Positions 1 through 9,705 are shown, counted from the first letter of the stretch. The stretch is DNA of 64,000 nt from Synechococcus sp. CBW1108 (GCF_015840335.1 NZ_CP060395.1:434001-498000), one strand, 5' to 3'. Numbers and translations: made by a program. The notes: generated from the sequence alone by a model not told the origin.

Positions 1-216
1 CGCACCTTGGCAGCCTTTAGACGACTCACACTCCCTGCCCAAGGGCAGCGGCGGCTGACACTTGCCATTCCAATGCGCCAGCTTGCCTGTTTCGATCCGG
101 CGCGGGATGCCTTCGTGCTCGAAGCTGGCGTTCACAGGCTGGTGGTGGCCAGCCATGCGGAGGATCCGGGCCTGGCGGTAGACGTTGAGCTGCAGGAGGC
201 GGTGCTGGGCCCCTGA
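1..216 (+). CDS. Glycoside hydrolase family 3 C-terminal fragment (partial)
   Basis: The reading frame is open from the first base and ends at the TGA at 214-216, so only the last 71 residues are in the window. They read like the fibronectin-III-like C-terminal domain of GH3 beta-glucosidases: a basic-hydrophobic strand (RTLAAFRRLTLPAQGQRR), then the LTLAIPMRQLACFDP strand, then a strand around FVLEAGVHRLVVASHAED. In this family the domain packs against the catalytic domains, which lie outside the window. The family call rests on the strand pattern alone, so the substrate cannot be stated. Confidence 0.6.
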   Translation, partial: RTLAAFRRLTLPAQGQRRLTLAIPMRQLACFDPARDAFVLEAGVHRLVVASHAEDPGLAVDVELQEAVLGP

Positions 217-233
217 GCTCCAACCCCTGAGCT
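210..233. repeat. Short tandem duplication, 14-bp period
   Basis: CCCCTGAGCT occurs at 210-219 and again at 224-233, across the stop codon of the GH3 fragment. It is one of several 11-20 bp tandem duplications in the spacers of this window. Confidence 0.6.
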
Positions 234-276
234 GCAGGCCCTAATCAGAACTGATTTGGCTTGACGAACCAACCTC

Positions 277-1356
277 TCAGCGAAAGGGCGGCGACTGGAC
301 CAATCCCCCCTGAACCGAGAGCCGATTCAGCCCCCGCTCAAGCCCCAGGCTTGAACGGGGGCCCACGTTGCGCTCCAGCAGTTCGCCGTAATTGCCCACG
401 GCCGCCACGGCCCGGGCGGCGAAATCGGCCGGCAGGCCCAGCTGGCGACCCAGTTCCCCCTCCACACCCAGCAGGCGGCGCAGCTCAGCCGCTCCCGGCC
501 GGGAGCGGCCCTCCCGCATAAGAGTGGCCACATTGGCCTGGCTGAGACCCAGCTCCTCGGCCCTAATCAGGGCAAAGACAATCCAGCGCACGGCGTCACT
601 CCAGGCAGGGTCAACCTGGGCAGTGACAGGAGCCAACGGTTCCTTGCTCAGCAGCTCCGGCAGCAGCCCATGGGCCCTGGGATCGGCAAACAGGCTGCGG
701 CGGGCCGCCAGGCCAGTTCGGTCGCTCGTAATCGCGCTGCAGCGGCCTCTCTGATAGGCGTAGAAGGCTTGATCCGCATCCTGAAAGCGCAGCGGTTGAA
801 AGGCGAGCCCCAGTTGCCGCATGCGGTCGCTCATGACCGACTCGTTGGTGGATCCCCCCACAACGCAGATCGGCCGACCCGCCAGATCTGGCAGTGATCG
901 CACCCCTCCACTGGCTGGAACCATCACCCCACCGGCGTCGTAATAGACGATCGGGGCAAAGCTGAGCGCGTTACCTCCGGGAGCGTCCCGGGTGAGCGCC
1001 AGGGTGGTGTTGCGCGACAACAGATCCACCTCGCCGCTGGCGAGGGCCGCAAAGCGCTCGTTGCTACTAAGCGGGCGCAACTCCAGTTTTGCCCCATCCC
1101 CCAGCACGGAGGCCGCCACGGCTTTGCAGATGTCAACATCGAGGCCGGTGTAGACCCCATTGGCCTGCAGGGCACTGAAGCCGGGCAGCTGGCCATTGAT
1201 GCCGCAGATGAGTCGGCCGCGGGAGCGGATCTGGGCCATGCGAGCACTGACAACAGCACCGGCGTCGCTGGCCTTGTCCTTGGCGCACGATGCCAACAGG
1301 GCCGTCAGCAAGCCCAGCAGCAGGGCAGAGGCCAACCCCCTGGAGGAAACTGGCAT
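277..1356 (-). CDS. Orphan amino-acid ABC transporter substrate-binding lipoprotein (AapJ/BztA-like)
   Basis: This is a periplasmic binding protein for polar or general L-amino acids, 359 residues from the chosen ATG at 1356. The frame is open upstream to 1470, but the lipoprotein signal (hydrophobic run ending LLASC) begins only here. Family blocks visible are the GRLICGINGQLPGF N-lobe start, GLDVDICKAVAASVLGD and LLSRNTTLALTRDAPGGN. It is a paralogue of the binding protein at 9731-10786 and shares most of these blocks. No permease or ATPase gene adjoins it, so it probably feeds the AapQMP complex encoded 6-9 kb away, or it is a leftover duplicate. That partnership is inference. Confidence 0.85.
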   Translation of the reverse strand: MPVSSRGLASALLLGLLTALLASCAKDKASDAGAVVSARMAQIRSRGRLICGINGQLPGFSALQANGVYTGLDVDICKAVAASVLGDGAKLELRPLSSNERFAALASGEVDLLSRNTTLALTRDAPGGNALSFAPIVYYDAGGVMVPASGGVRSLPDLAGRPICVVGGSTNESVMSDRMRQLGLAFQPLRFQDADQAFYAYQRGRCSAITSDRTGLAARRSLFADPRAHGLLPELLSKEPLAPVTAQVDPAWSDAVRWIVFALIRAEELGLSQANVATLMREGRSRPGAAELRRLLGVEGELGRQLGLPADFAARAVAAVGNYGELLERNVGPRSSLGLERGLNRLSVQGGLVQSPPFR

Positions 1357-1460
1357 CACTGGTTCCCGCGCCGCAGCTGCACGCCCCTGACCACCAGCGC
1401 CCAGCCATGAATTGGCCTCCACTACGGCGCCAATCATGTTGGGGAGGCCTTCAACAAACG

Positions 1461-1482
1461 GCTGGCTCAAGGCTGGCTCAAG
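1461..1482. repeat. Short tandem duplication, 11-bp period
   Basis: GCTGGCTCAAG is repeated exactly at 1461-1471 and 1472-1482, in the spacer between the divergent binding protein and ktrB genes. Confidence 0.7.
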
Positions 1483-1533
1483 AGAAAATCCTGGATTCCA
1501 GGGTGATTAGGCTAAACGTGGCTAACCAATTCC

Positions 1534-2985
1534 ATGCGGCTGCACATCCCAGAGAAGGTTCCAATTCCGAGTGCTCCCGCGCCCACCCAGCCGGCCCTCT
1601 CCCCCTGGAACAACCTGCTGAGATGGCGGCAGCAACTCACCGTGCCCCAGTTCACGGTCGTCACCGGCGCCCTGGTGATCGTGATCGGCACCGTGGTGCT
1701 GGCCAGCCCGCTCTGCTCCAGCGATGACGTGGGGCTGTGGCAGGCCCTGTTCACCGTAACCTCCGCCATCACGGTGACCGGCTTATCGATCATTGACGTG
1801 AGCCGCGACCTCACCGCCTTCGGCCAGGTGACCCTGGCCGCCCTGATCATCATGGGCGGCCTGGGGCTGATGGCGATCACCACCTTTTTGCAGGGTTTCG
1901 TGCAGGGCCACTCGGGCCTGCGCCACCGGCTGGACAAGGGCCGCGCCCTGGACGAATTCGGCGTTGGCGGCATTGGCCCCACCTTCAACAGCATCCTGAT
2001 TACGGGTTTTTGTGTGATGGGCCTCGGCACGGTGGTGCTGTATGTCTTTGGTTTCGCCGACATCAGCAATCCTCTGCAAAGGTTCTGGGCGGCCCTGTTC
2101 CACTGCATCAGCGCTTACAACAACGCCGGCTTCGGCCTCTGGAGCGACAACCTGGTGGGCTACCGCGACAATCCTGTGGTGAACGGCGTTATTGCCGCGC
2201 TGATCGTGGTGGGCGGGATTGGCTGGCGCGTAATCAACGACCTGTGGAGCAACCGAAATCGGCTGCAGAAGCTGCGCAGGCTCAGCCTCCACACCCGGCT
2301 GGTGCTGCGCAGCACCGTGTTGCTGATCGGCTTCGGCGCCATTGGACTGCTGTTCACCGAGCACTTCGCCACCGGTGGGGTGATGGAGAAACTCCAGTGG
2401 TGGCAGTCGATCCAGGTGACCCTGTTCCAGTCGATCACGGCCCGCACCGCCGGCTTCAACACCGTGCCGCTTTCGATCCAAACCTTCTCAGATGCCGGCC
2501 TGCTGCTCTTGATCGTGCTGATGTTTATCGGCGCCAGCCCGGGCGGCACCGGCGGCGGCATCAAGACCACCACCTTCGCCACCCTGATGGGGGCCACCCG
2601 CTCCACCCTGCAGGGGAGGGAAAAAGTGGTGATCCACCGGCGCCAGATTCCCGACACCGTGGTGCTGCGCGCCGTGGGGGTAACCGTGGCATCGGCGATC
2701 TTCGTGATCCTGATGGCCCTGCTGCTGGGGCTGGGCCCGACCACCTCAGGAGAACCGACCCGCACCAGCTTCAACTTCCTGGAAAAGCTGTTCACTTGCA
2801 TGTCGGCCTTCGGCACCGTGGGCCTGGATCTGGGGGTGACAGCCCAGCTGAACCGCTGGGGCCAGCTGGTGCTGATGGTGGGCATGTTTGTCGGCAGACT
2901 GGGGATCCTGCTGCTGCTTTCAGCCATCTATGGCAGCCGGCCCCAACCGCGTGTGGGTTATCCCCGCGAAGAGCTCTACATCTGA
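1534..2985 (+). CDS. ktrB: Potassium/sodium uptake protein KtrB (TrkH/NtpJ family)
   Basis: This is the pore subunit of a K+ uptake system, 483 residues, in the inner membrane. It has the four pseudo-repeats of the Trk/Ktr/HKT superfamily; filter-type loops are visible as TVTSAITVTGLS (about residue 75), CISAYNNAGFGLWSD (about 190), SITARTAGFNTVPL (about 300) and CMSAFGTVGLDLGV (about 418). The glycine-rich gate region GASPGGTGGGIKTTTF is intact. The N-terminus carries a Pro-rich cytosolic leader of about 30 residues. It is followed after 11 bp by ktrA, so the two form an operon. In cyanobacteria Ktr-type systems supply K+ during osmotic adaptation. Confidence 0.93.
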   Translation: MRLHIPEKVPIPSAPAPTQPALSPWNNLLRWRQQLTVPQFTVVTGALVIVIGTVVLASPLCSSDDVGLWQALFTVTSAITVTGLSIIDVSRDLTAFGQVTLAALIIMGGLGLMAITTFLQGFVQGHSGLRHRLDKGRALDEFGVGGIGPTFNSILITGFCVMGLGTVVLYVFGFADISNPLQRFWAALFHCISAYNNAGFGLWSDNLVGYRDNPVVNGVIAALIVVGGIGWRVINDLWSNRNRLQKLRRLSLHTRLVLRSTVLLIGFGAIGLLFTEHFATGGVMEKLQWWQSIQVTLFQSITARTAGFNTVPLSIQTFSDAGLLLLIVLMFIGASPGGTGGGIKTTTFATLMGATRSTLQGREKVVIHRRQIPDTVVLRAVGVTVASAIFVILMALLLGLGPTTSGEPTRTSFNFLEKLFTCMSAFGTVGLDLGVTAQLNRWGQLVLMVGMFVGRLGILLLLSAIYGSRPQPRVGYPREELYI

Positions 2986-2996
2986 GGCGTGATCCG

Positions 2997-3701
2997 ATGA
3001 CCAGTTGGTGGCAGTGGAACACCTCCGAAGAGGCATCTAGGGGCGGATTCGCAGTGATCGGCGTGGGGCGCTTTGGCTCGGCCGTGTGCAGCGAACTGGC
3101 CAAGGCCGGGGCGGAGGTGCTGGCCATCGATGCCAGCCAGCGGGCCATCGATGAACTGCGCCAGATCCACCCGGCCATTGAGGCCAGGGTGGTGGACTGC
3201 ACAGACGAGGAAGCCCTGCGTGCCGCCGGCGTGCTCGACATGAACACCGTGGTGGTGGCCATGAGCGAACCGATCGAAGTCAGTGTCACGGCCACCCTGA
3301 TCGTCAAGGACGGCGCCGGGACCCAGGTCAAGCAGGTGATTGCCCGCGCCACCAGTGATCTGCACATGAAGATGCTGCAGCGAGTGGGGGCCGATCGGGT
3401 GGTGTTCCCCTCAAAGATGGAGGGTCAGCGGTTGGGGATGGAACTTGTGCGACCCAATTTGCTGGAGCGGCTGAGGCTCGATGACCGCAACAGTATTGAG
3501 GAGATCAGGGTGCCGGCGGCCTTCATCGGTCAATCCTTACGCGACATCAACCTGCGCAAGAACTACAACGTCAGCGTGCTGGCCGCCGGCCCCGACAACC
3601 ACCTCACCGTTAATCCCCCTGCCTCCCATGTGCTCGAGGCGGGCGAACTGCTGGTGGTGATGGGCGCCAGCGAGGCCCTGGCTGCCCTGCCCGGCAGCTG
3701 A
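2997..3701 (+). CDS. ktrA: KtrA regulatory subunit (TrkA-N/TrkA-C, RCK domain)
   Basis: This is a cytosolic nucleotide-binding gating ring subunit, 234 residues. The frame is open far upstream, but the start is the ATG at 2997, 11 bp after ktrB. The Rossmann motif GVGRFGSAV lies at about residues 19-27, with the second-strand acid in VLAIDAS. The RCK_N domain runs to about residue 140. A TrkA_C domain follows, from ERLRLDDRNSIEEIRVPAAF to the end. Length and domain order match KtrA. It controls the conductance of KtrB in response to nucleotide binding. Confidence 0.93.
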   Translation: MTSWWQWNTSEEASRGGFAVIGVGRFGSAVCSELAKAGAEVLAIDASQRAIDELRQIHPAIEARVVDCTDEEALRAAGVLDMNTVVVAMSEPIEVSVTATLIVKDGAGTQVKQVIARATSDLHMKMLQRVGADRVVFPSKMEGQRLGMELVRPNLLERLRLDDRNSIEEIRVPAAFIGQSLRDINLRKNYNVSVLAAGPDNHLTVNPPASHVLEAGELLVVMGASEALAALPGS

Positions 3702-3729
3702 TCAGCTATCTGATCAAATATCAGTGGGC

Positions 3730-3780
3730 CGAATCGGAAGATTCGAGAAACCATGGCCTGAGCATATTTTTCGGCTCAGG
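3730..3780. terminator. Two hairpins between convergent ktrA and DedA genes
   Basis: CGAATC-GGAA-GATTCG (3730-3745) is a perfect 6-bp stem with a GNRA tetraloop. CCTGAGC...GCTCAGG (3757-3780) is a 7-bp stem with a T-rich loop. They lie in and next to the 74-bp convergent spacer and probably end transcripts from both sides. Neither has a strong T tract after it, so termination is an inference. Confidence 0.45.
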
Positions 3781-4426
3781 ACCTATGGTGTCTGCTCCAG
3801 TGCCGGAAGCCAAACCAGCAAAGGCCTACCAGCAAGCCAATCCCCGCCAATTGCATCAACAACTCCGTGAAGGGCTGAAGCCGCGCCGCGACCATGGCGT
3901 ATCCATTGCCCAATGCCTTGCCCGCCAGCGTGAGCAGCAGGATCCACAGCAAACTGCCGGCGGTTGTCCAGGCCAGAAACAGTGGCTGGGGCATCAGCTC
4001 AATGCCAGCCGGCAGCGAGACAAGCGTGCGTACACCCGGAATGATCCGGCCCCAGAACACCACCGCTACCCCATGGCGATTAAACCAACTGCGGCTGCGG
4101 GCCAGATCCTCAGGCCGAAGCCCCATCCAGCGTCCATGGCGCTGGAGCCAGTGCTCCAGACGCTGCTCATTGATCAACCGACCGATCCCGTACCAGAACC
4201 AGGCCCCCAAAACGGTGCCAATCAGACCGGCCAACAGCGTTGGCACGAGCTGGAGCTTGCCTTGCTGAATCAGGAACCCGGCCAGAGGCATCACCACCTC
4301 TGAAGGAATCGGGGGCACGAGGTTTTCCAGCAGCATCACGAGGGCGATGGCGCCATAACCGATCCACGGGTTGGCTTCAACCGCTGCAAGCAGCAGGGAA
4401 GGAATCTGCTGTAATAAGGTATCCAT
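3776..4426 (-). CDS. DedA family membrane protein
   Basis: This is a DedA/SNARE-associated (VTT) family integral membrane protein, 216 residues. Family landmarks are ENLVPPIPSEVVMPLAGF (about residues 34-51), with the acidic and proline residues of the re-entrant loop, and FWGRIIPGVRTLVSLPAG (about 124-141), with the conserved arginines. A final hydrophobic segment ends in a basic tail. Members of this family are linked to undecaprenyl-phosphate or phospholipid recycling and membrane homeostasis. The exact substrate cannot be read from the sequence. The gene is convergent with ktrA and appears monocistronic. Confidence 0.9.
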   Translation of the reverse strand: MDTLLQQIPSLLLAAVEANPWIGYGAIALVMLLENLVPPIPSEVVMPLAGFLIQQGKLQLVPTLLAGLIGTVLGAWFWYGIGRLINEQRLEHWLQRHGRWMGLRPEDLARSRSWFNRHGVAVVFWGRIIPGVRTLVSLPAGIELMPQPLFLAWTTAGSLLWILLLTLAGKALGNGYAMVAARLQPFTELLMQLAGIGLLVGLCWFGFRHWSRHHRS

Positions 4427-4563
4427 GGGCTAAGAGCCAAAACACTGATAGAGGACAAATCGCTGCTGGCCAGCCGTTACATAGGCGCTGAATCTTTTCT
4501 ACCTCAAAATAAATTTTTCCATGCGCTGACCCAACCTATGCAAGCCCATCCCATCTCTTTGGT

Positions 4564-4797
4564 TCAGTTTGTGTCCAACCCACCAGGCTTGGATGACTCC
4601 TGTTGGGCGGACATGTCTACCCCCAACTCCTTGCAGGTAGCAATTGGGTCAACATTAGGTGCCACGCCAAGGGCCTTGCGCAGGGCATCCATCTGGCCGA
4701 TCGACTGGAGATCAAGCGAGACGGCGGCCTGCTGGCAAGCCAACAGCCAGCTGCAAACCAGAAAAATTATGCCGATGCGCCATGGGGACCCCAACAA
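4564..4797 (-). CDS. Small lipoprotein, unknown function
   Basis: This is a 77-residue protein with a hydrophobic N-terminus ending in the lipobox LLAC, so it should be lipidated and membrane-tethered. The mature part is about 58 residues and hydrophilic, with one further Cys in DPIATCKELGVDMS. I do not recognise the family. The only in-frame starts upstream of the signal are TTG codons at 4797 and 4794. That, and the small size, make the call tentative. It is flanked by DedA (same strand, 137 bp downstream) and a divergent permease. Confidence 0.5.
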   Translation of the reverse strand: MLGSPWRIGIIFLVCSWLLACQQAAVSLDLQSIGQMDALRKALGVAPNVDPIATCKELGVDMSAQQESSKPGGLDTN

Positions 4798-4924
4798 GTT
4801 GATCCAGCCAGCGTAGGAAAAGCTCCCTGGGCGTCAGCGCGCAAGCAGGGGCCGAATGCCAGCAAGGCCAGGCGCTATTCCCGATAGGTTAACAGGCATA
4901 TCCTCGAGGTCAGCCTGATTTTCA

Positions 4925-6730
4925 ATGACTGACTTTCTTGCCGCCCTGCTCCAACCCGGCGCCCTGACAACCCTGCTGGTGCTAGCCGCGTCAATCGTGC
5001 TGTTCGTGACCGGCTGGCTGGCTCCGGAGATCACTGGACTACTGGCGGCAGCCCTGCTCATGGTGGGCGGCGTGCTCAAGCCCAGCGAGGCGGTGGAGGG
5101 CTTCGGCAGCCCTGCCCTCATTACCCTGATGGGCCTTTTTGCGCTCTCCGCCGGCCTATTTCGCAGCGGCGGTCTGGATCGTCTGCGCGCCCTGATCGGC
5201 TCCGACGCGGTGCGCAGCCCGAAGCGCATGATCGCGGTGATGGTGGCGGCGGTCGCTCCAGTGTCGGCGTTTGTCCCCAATACCCCGATCGTGGCGAGCC
5301 TGTTGCCGGTGGTGGAGGGCTGGTGCCAGCGCCGCGGCGTCTCTCCGTCCAAGGTGCTGCTGCCGCTCTCGTTTGCCACTGTGCTGGGCGGCACGATGAC
5401 CCTGCTGGGTAGTTCGGTGAACCTGCTGGCCAGTGAGGTGAGCAGCAAGCTGGGCTATGGCGCCTTCGGGTTGTTTGACTTCACCCCGATCGGAATAGGG
5501 GTATGGCTGGTGGGGAGCTTGGTGATGGTGCTGCTGGCTGATCGCTTCCTGCCGGATCGGGGCCGCAATGATGACGATCTGCTCGCCGATCTCTCCAGCA
5601 GCGGCTATCTCACCGAGGTGAAGATTCCGGCGGGCTCTGAACTGATCGGCCAGTCGTTGCATGGCAGCCGCCTCCAGCGGCGCTTCGATGTCGACGTGCT
5701 GGAGCTGCATCGTGCCAGCGAACGCTTTCTGCCGCCCCTGGCTGACCGCACTCTGATGCTGGGAGATCGACTGCTGCTGCGCTGCAGCCGTGAAGACCTG
5801 CTGCGCCTCCAGCAGGAACACACCGTGATTCTCGCTCCGATGCCGGAGGAGCAGATCCTTCCCGATCAGCAAAACAACCAACGCCTGGTGGAGGTTCTGC
5901 TGCCCTCCGGCTCCACCCTGGCCGGGGATTGCCTGCGGGATCTGCGCTTCCGCCAGCGCTACAACGTCACGGTGCTGGCCCTGCGACGCGGCAACGCAGT
6001 TCTGCGGGAGCGCCTGGGACGGGCAGCGCTGCGCGAGGGGGATGTGCTGCTGCTGCAGGGCCCGAAGGATGCCATCCGCGGCCTGCAGGCCAACAACGAT
6101 CTGGTGGTGCTGGAGCAACTGGAAAAGGATCTACCCACGGTGAGCCGCAAGTGGGTTGCCCTGTTGATCGCCGCACTGGTGCTCCTACTGCCGAGCCTCG
6201 AGATCATTCCCCTGGTGGCGGCGGTGTTGCTAGGCACTGTGGCGATGGTCGCCACAGGATGCCTGCGCCCCGGAGACCTGCAGCGGGCCATCCGGCTCGA
6301 CGTGATCCTGTTGCTCGGTTCCCTGGGGAGCTTCAGCGAGGCCCTCGAAAAAACAGGTCTGGCCGCCGCCCTGGCCCAGGGATTACTGGCAGGGCTGCAC
6401 GACTGGCCGGTGTATGCGGCGCTGCTGGTGGTGTTCCTGTTCACCACCCTGCTCACCGAGGTGATGAGTAACGCCGCCACCGTGGCCATGGTGATTCCGA
6501 TCGCCGGTCAGCTGGCCCAGGGGCTTGACCAGCCACCCATGGCATTCATATACGCCGTGCTATTCGGCGCCAGCCAGAGCTTTCTGAGCCCGGTTGGCTA
6601 CCAGACCAACTTGATGGTGTTCGGCCCGGGCCGCTACCGCTTCCTCGACATCGCCCGCTACGGCTTCCCGCTCACCATCGCCATGACCGTAACGGTGCCC
6701 TGGCTGATCTGCCGCTGGTTCGGCCTCTGA
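4925..6730 (+). CDS. SLC13/DASS-type permease with central TrkA-C domains
   Basis: This is a 601-residue inner-membrane carrier of the divalent anion:Na+ symporter group. The N-terminal half has about five or six hydrophobic helices, including the family signature around FVPNTPIVASLLPVV. Residues about 215-300 and 305-395 are two RCK_C/TrkA-C-like regulatory domains (each with a GDRLLLR or GDVLLLQG strand). The C-terminal half resumes the transporter fold, with EVMSNAATVAMVIPIAGQLA and GYQTNLMVFGPG. This architecture is common for putative sulfate or dicarboxylate carriers in cyanobacteria. The substrate is not decided by the sequence. Confidence 0.88.
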   Translation: MTDFLAALLQPGALTTLLVLAASIVLFVTGWLAPEITGLLAAALLMVGGVLKPSEAVEGFGSPALITLMGLFALSAGLFRSGGLDRLRALIGSDAVRSPKRMIAVMVAAVAPVSAFVPNTPIVASLLPVVEGWCQRRGVSPSKVLLPLSFATVLGGTMTLLGSSVNLLASEVSSKLGYGAFGLFDFTPIGIGVWLVGSLVMVLLADRFLPDRGRNDDDLLADLSSSGYLTEVKIPAGSELIGQSLHGSRLQRRFDVDVLELHRASERFLPPLADRTLMLGDRLLLRCSREDLLRLQQEHTVILAPMPEEQILPDQQNNQRLVEVLLPSGSTLAGDCLRDLRFRQRYNVTVLALRRGNAVLRERLGRAALREGDVLLLQGPKDAIRGLQANNDLVVLEQLEKDLPTVSRKWVALLIAALVLLLPSLEIIPLVAAVLLGTVAMVATGCLRPGDLQRAIRLDVILLLGSLGSFSEALEKTGLAAALAQGLLAGLHDWPVYAALLVVFLFTTLLTEVMSNAATVAMVIPIAGQLAQGLDQPPMAFIYAVLFGASQSFLSPVGYQTNLMVFGPGRYRFLDIARYGFPLTIAMTVTVPWLICRWFGL

Positions 6731-6752
6731 TCCGTCTGACCTTCGAGCGGAA

Positions 6753-7499
6753 CTAGCCGATCTGCCTGAGGAACTGCTTGCTGCGCTCGTGCTGGGGGTT
6801 GTTGAAAAACTGCTCCGGCGGAGCGATCTCCACCACCACCCCCCCATCCATCAGCACCACCCGGTGGGCCACCTGACGGGCAAAGCGCACCTCGTGGGTC
6901 ACCACCACCATGGTCATGCCGTCCTGGGCCAGGCCCTGCATCACCTCCAGCACCTCCTGCACCATCTCGGGGTCGAGGGCGCTGGTGGGCTCATCGAAGA
7001 GCATGACCCGCGGCTCCATGCAGAGCGAGCGGGCGATCGCCACCCGCTGCTGCTGGCCGCCGGAGAGCTGGCCTGGATATTTGTGGGCCTGCTCGGCGAT
7101 GCCCACCCGATCGAGCAGCTCGAGGGCGCGGCGCTGCACCGCCTGCTTGGGAAGCTTGCGCACCAGCACCGGCGCCAGGGTGAGGTTTTCGAGCACGCTG
7201 AGGTGGGGGAAGAGGTTGAACTGCTGGAACACCATCCCCACCTCGCGGCGCACGGCGTCGATTTGGCGCAGGTCATCACTGAGGGGGATGCCATCCACCT
7301 CGATCGAGCCCTGCTGGAAATCCTCCAGGGCATTGAAAGTGCGCAGGAAGGTGCTCTTGCCTGAACCCGAGGGTCCCATGATCACCACCACCTCGCCCTG
7401 GTGCACGGTGAGGTCCACCCCCCGCAGGGCATGGAAGCCATTGGGATACCACTTCTCGACCCGGCGGGCCTCGATCATCACGGCTGCAGGGGTGGTCAT
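6753..7499 (-). CDS. aapP: Amino-acid ABC transporter ATP-binding protein
   Basis: This is the cytosolic ATPase of a polar/general amino-acid importer, 248 residues. The Walker A is GPSGSGKST (about residue 42), the signature [16 protein letters not shown] (about 143), the Walker [14 protein letters not shown] and the switch His in VVTHEVRFA. Its start overlaps the stop of the preceding permease by 4 bp (ATGA), giving the operon order binding protein, permease, permease, ATPase. Length and motifs match GlnQ/AapP/BgtA. It is convergent with the SLC13 gene. Confidence 0.95.
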   Translation of the reverse strand: MTTPAAVMIEARRVEKWYPNGFHALRGVDLTVHQGEVVVIMGPSGSGKSTFLRTFNALEDFQQGSIEVDGIPLSDDLRQIDAVRREVGMVFQQFNLFPHLSVLENLTLAPVLVRKLPKQAVQRRALELLDRVGIAEQAHKYPGQLSGGQQQRVAIARSLCMEPRVMLFDEPTSALDPEMVQEVLEVMQGLAQDGMTMVVVTHEVRFARQVAHRVVLMDGGVVVEIAPPEQFFNNPQHERSKQFLRQIG

Positions 7500-8740
7500 C
7501 GGGAAGGGGCGAGGTTTGGATTGAGACGGGTTTCAAGGGCCCGGCTGCCCAGGCCCAGGGCGGCGCAGCAGCACCAGAACAGCACCGCCAGCACGAGATA
7601 GACCTCCGCATTGCGGCCCAGGAAGGCCGGATTGGCCATCACCGTACGGGCGGTACCCAACAAGTCCAGCAGGCCGATCAGGGAGAGCAAGGTGGTGTCC
7701 TGAAGCAGGGTTATGAACTGGCCCACGGTGGCGGGCAGGGCCACCCTCATGGCCTGGGGCAGCACCACGTGGATCAGGGCAAACGGCATTGACAGCCCCA
7801 GGGAGCGGGCCGCCTCCAGCTGGCCCGCCGGTACGGCGGCCAAGCCGGAGCGCACCGCTTCGGCCACATAGGCGGCCGCAAAGAAGGTGAGCACCCAGGC
7901 TGCCCGCCAGACCCGATCCGGGGCCAGACCGCCGGGCAGCAGGAAGCCGAGGATGTTCTGGCCCAGAAACAGCAGGGTGATCAGGGGCGCGCCGCGGATG
8001 AACTCGATGTAGAGCAGCGAGCCCCAGCGCGGTAGGGGCAAGGTGCTGAGCCGCCCCAGGGCCAGCAGCACCCCCAGGGGGAAACAGAGCAGGATCGCAA
8101 AGGTGGCCATCAGCAGGGTGAGCAGCAGCCCGCCCCAGTCGGAGGGCGCCACCTGCACGAGCCCGAGGCCGCCGCTGATCAGCACCATCCCCACCAGGTA
8201 GAGCAGGGGCCAGATCAACGGAATCAGCCGCCGAACCAGGGGGGAAAGGGCCTGGCCCCAGCGGCCGGCGGCCCAGCGGGCCAGCAGCAGCAGGGCGGTG
8301 ATGGCCCACCAGCGCAGCTGGATAGCCAGGGTTAACTGGAGTGCCAGGGGGCTCCAGAGGGCGAGCAGCACCAGAACCGCCGCGGCCCAGCGGTCATTTC
8401 CGGGCCACAGGGTGGGGGAAGATCCGGAGCGTCCGGAGCGGGACCATGCCCGCAGCAGGCCCCAGCTGAGCCCGGTGGCAAGGGCCAGCAGGGTGGTGAG
8501 CAACCAGAGGCGCCACTGCTGCTCCAGCGGGTAGCGCCCCACCGCAAACAGGGTGCTGTTGGCGCTGATCACCGTCCACTGGGCCTGGAACAGGGCCCAC
8601 CTGGCCAGGCCCAGGGCCGCTGCCACCAGGAAGCCGAGCAGGGCAATGGAGATGAGGCCATCGAGGCGACTGCCGAATAGTTCGCGGCGCAGCCACTGCC
8701 AGGGCCCTGGGCGAAGCGTCACAGGAGGTGCAGGGGCCAT
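7496..8740 (-). CDS. aapM: Amino-acid ABC transporter permease, second subunit
   Basis: This is an inner-membrane permease of 414 residues from the ATG at 8740. The frame runs open upstream through the previous gene, but that part is a shadow. The last 210 residues carry the HisM-type domain with the coupling EAA loop ([22 protein letters not shown]). The long N-terminal part, with about four extra hydrophobic helices, is typical of AapM/BztC rather than of short GlnP-type permeases. The start lies 2 bp after the aapQ stop, and the end overlaps aapP by 4 bp. Confidence 0.92.
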   Translation of the reverse strand: MAPAPPVTLRPGPWQWLRRELFGSRLDGLISIALLGFLVAAALGLARWALFQAQWTVISANSTLFAVGRYPLEQQWRLWLLTTLLALATGLSWGLLRAWSRSGRSGSSPTLWPGNDRWAAAVLVLLALWSPLALQLTLAIQLRWWAITALLLLARWAAGRWGQALSPLVRRLIPLIWPLLYLVGMVLISGGLGLVQVAPSDWGGLLLTLLMATFAILLCFPLGVLLALGRLSTLPLPRWGSLLYIEFIRGAPLITLLFLGQNILGFLLPGGLAPDRVWRAAWVLTFFAAAYVAEAVRSGLAAVPAGQLEAARSLGLSMPFALIHVVLPQAMRVALPATVGQFITLLQDTTLLSLIGLLDLLGTARTVMANPAFLGRNAEVYLVLAVLFWCCCAALGLGSRALETRLNPNLAPSR

Positions 8741-8742
8741 CT

Positions 8743-9705
8743 TCAGCGCTCCTTGAGTTGCACGAGGCCGTTGAGGCCGTTCATCAGGGCTGAGATCACC
8801 AGGTCGATCACCAGATAGGAGCCCAGCAGGATCAGCATCACCTCCACGGCCCGGCCGGTCTGGTTGAGGGTGGTTTCCGAGACGGAATAGAGGTCGGTGA
8901 AGCCACAGGCCACGGCCAGCGAGGAGTTCTTGGCCAGGGAGATGTACTGGCTGTTGAGACCGGGCACGATCACCCGCAGGGCCTGGGGCAAAACGATGCG
9001 TTTTAGGGTAAGCAGGGGGGTGAACCCCAGGGAGCTGGCCGCCTCCCACTGCCCCTTGGGCACCGAAGCAATGCCGCCCCGCACCACCTCAGCGATGAAG
9101 GCGGCGGTGTACACCACCAGCCCCGTGAGCAGGGCCCCAAATTCGACGGTGAAGCGCAGGGAGGCCTGCCAAACCCCATTCACCAGTTGGGGATCCCCCA
9201 GAAACAGCCCAGACTTGGCCAGCACCAGCCCCGGCAGCTGGATCGCATCGGTGCCATTAGGCAAGGCCAGGAATACCACGAAATACCAGAAGATCAGCTG
9301 CAGTAGCAGGGGGATATTGCGAATCACCTCCACATACACCCGGGCCAGGCCCCGCAGCAGCCCATTGCTGCTGAAGGAGGCGGTGCCGATCAGGGTGCCC
9401 AGCACAGTGGCCCCCACCAAGCCTGCAATCACAACCCGCAGGGTGTTGACAAGCCCCGCCAGCATGGCCCACCAGTAGGGAAGGCTGGCATCAAAGGGCA
9501 GGATTGTTTCGGCCAGATCGAATCCCGCCGGTTGGCCCAACCAGCTCCAGCTGAGCAGCAGGCCCCGGGCGGTGAGATTGAGCAGCAGGTTGGTGAGCAG
9601 GAAGGCCACCACCACTCCCACCGCCAGGGCCACCACCCCCTGGACCAGCCAGGGCAGGTAGCGGCGATTGCGCCACCAGGGGGGGGCTGAAGATCGGCTG
9701 GTCAT
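8743..9705 (-). CDS. aapQ: Amino-acid ABC transporter permease, first subunit
   Basis: This is an inner-membrane permease of 320 residues. It has an N-terminal helix, an inserted periplasmic segment, then the HisM-type domain starting near WAMLAGLVNTLRV. The coupling loop WEAASSLGFTPLLTLKRIVL is clear. Residues 100-130 carry the typical VYVEVIRNIPLLLQLIFWY motif. It lies 25 bp after the binding-protein gene and 2 bp before aapM, so it is part of one four-gene operon. Confidence 0.93.
   Translation of the reverse strand: MTSRSSAPPWWRNRRYLPWLVQGVVALAVGVVVAFLLTNLLLNLTARGLLLSWSWLGQPAGFDLAETILPFDASLPYWWAMLAGLVNTLRVVIAGLVGATVLGTLIGTASFSSNGLLRGLARVYVEVIRNIPLLLQLIFWYFVVFLALPNGTDAIQLPGLVLAKSGLFLGDPQLVNGVWQASLRFTVEFGALLTGLVVYTAAFIAEVVRGGIASVPKGQWEAASSLGFTPLLTLKRIVLPQALRVIVPGLNSQYISLAKNSSLAVACGFTDLYSVSETTLNQTGRAVEVMLILLGSYLVIDLVISALMNGLNGLVQLKER

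Noticed and set aside
2010-2996. Upstream extension of the ktrA frame over ktrB
   Set aside because: It overlaps all of ktrB in another frame and translates to Arg/Pro/His-rich sequence typical of a shadow frame; KtrA homology starts at 2997.
8741-9049. Upstream extension of the second permease frame
   Set aside because: It runs through the end of aapQ in a different frame with no family features; the permease begins at 8740.
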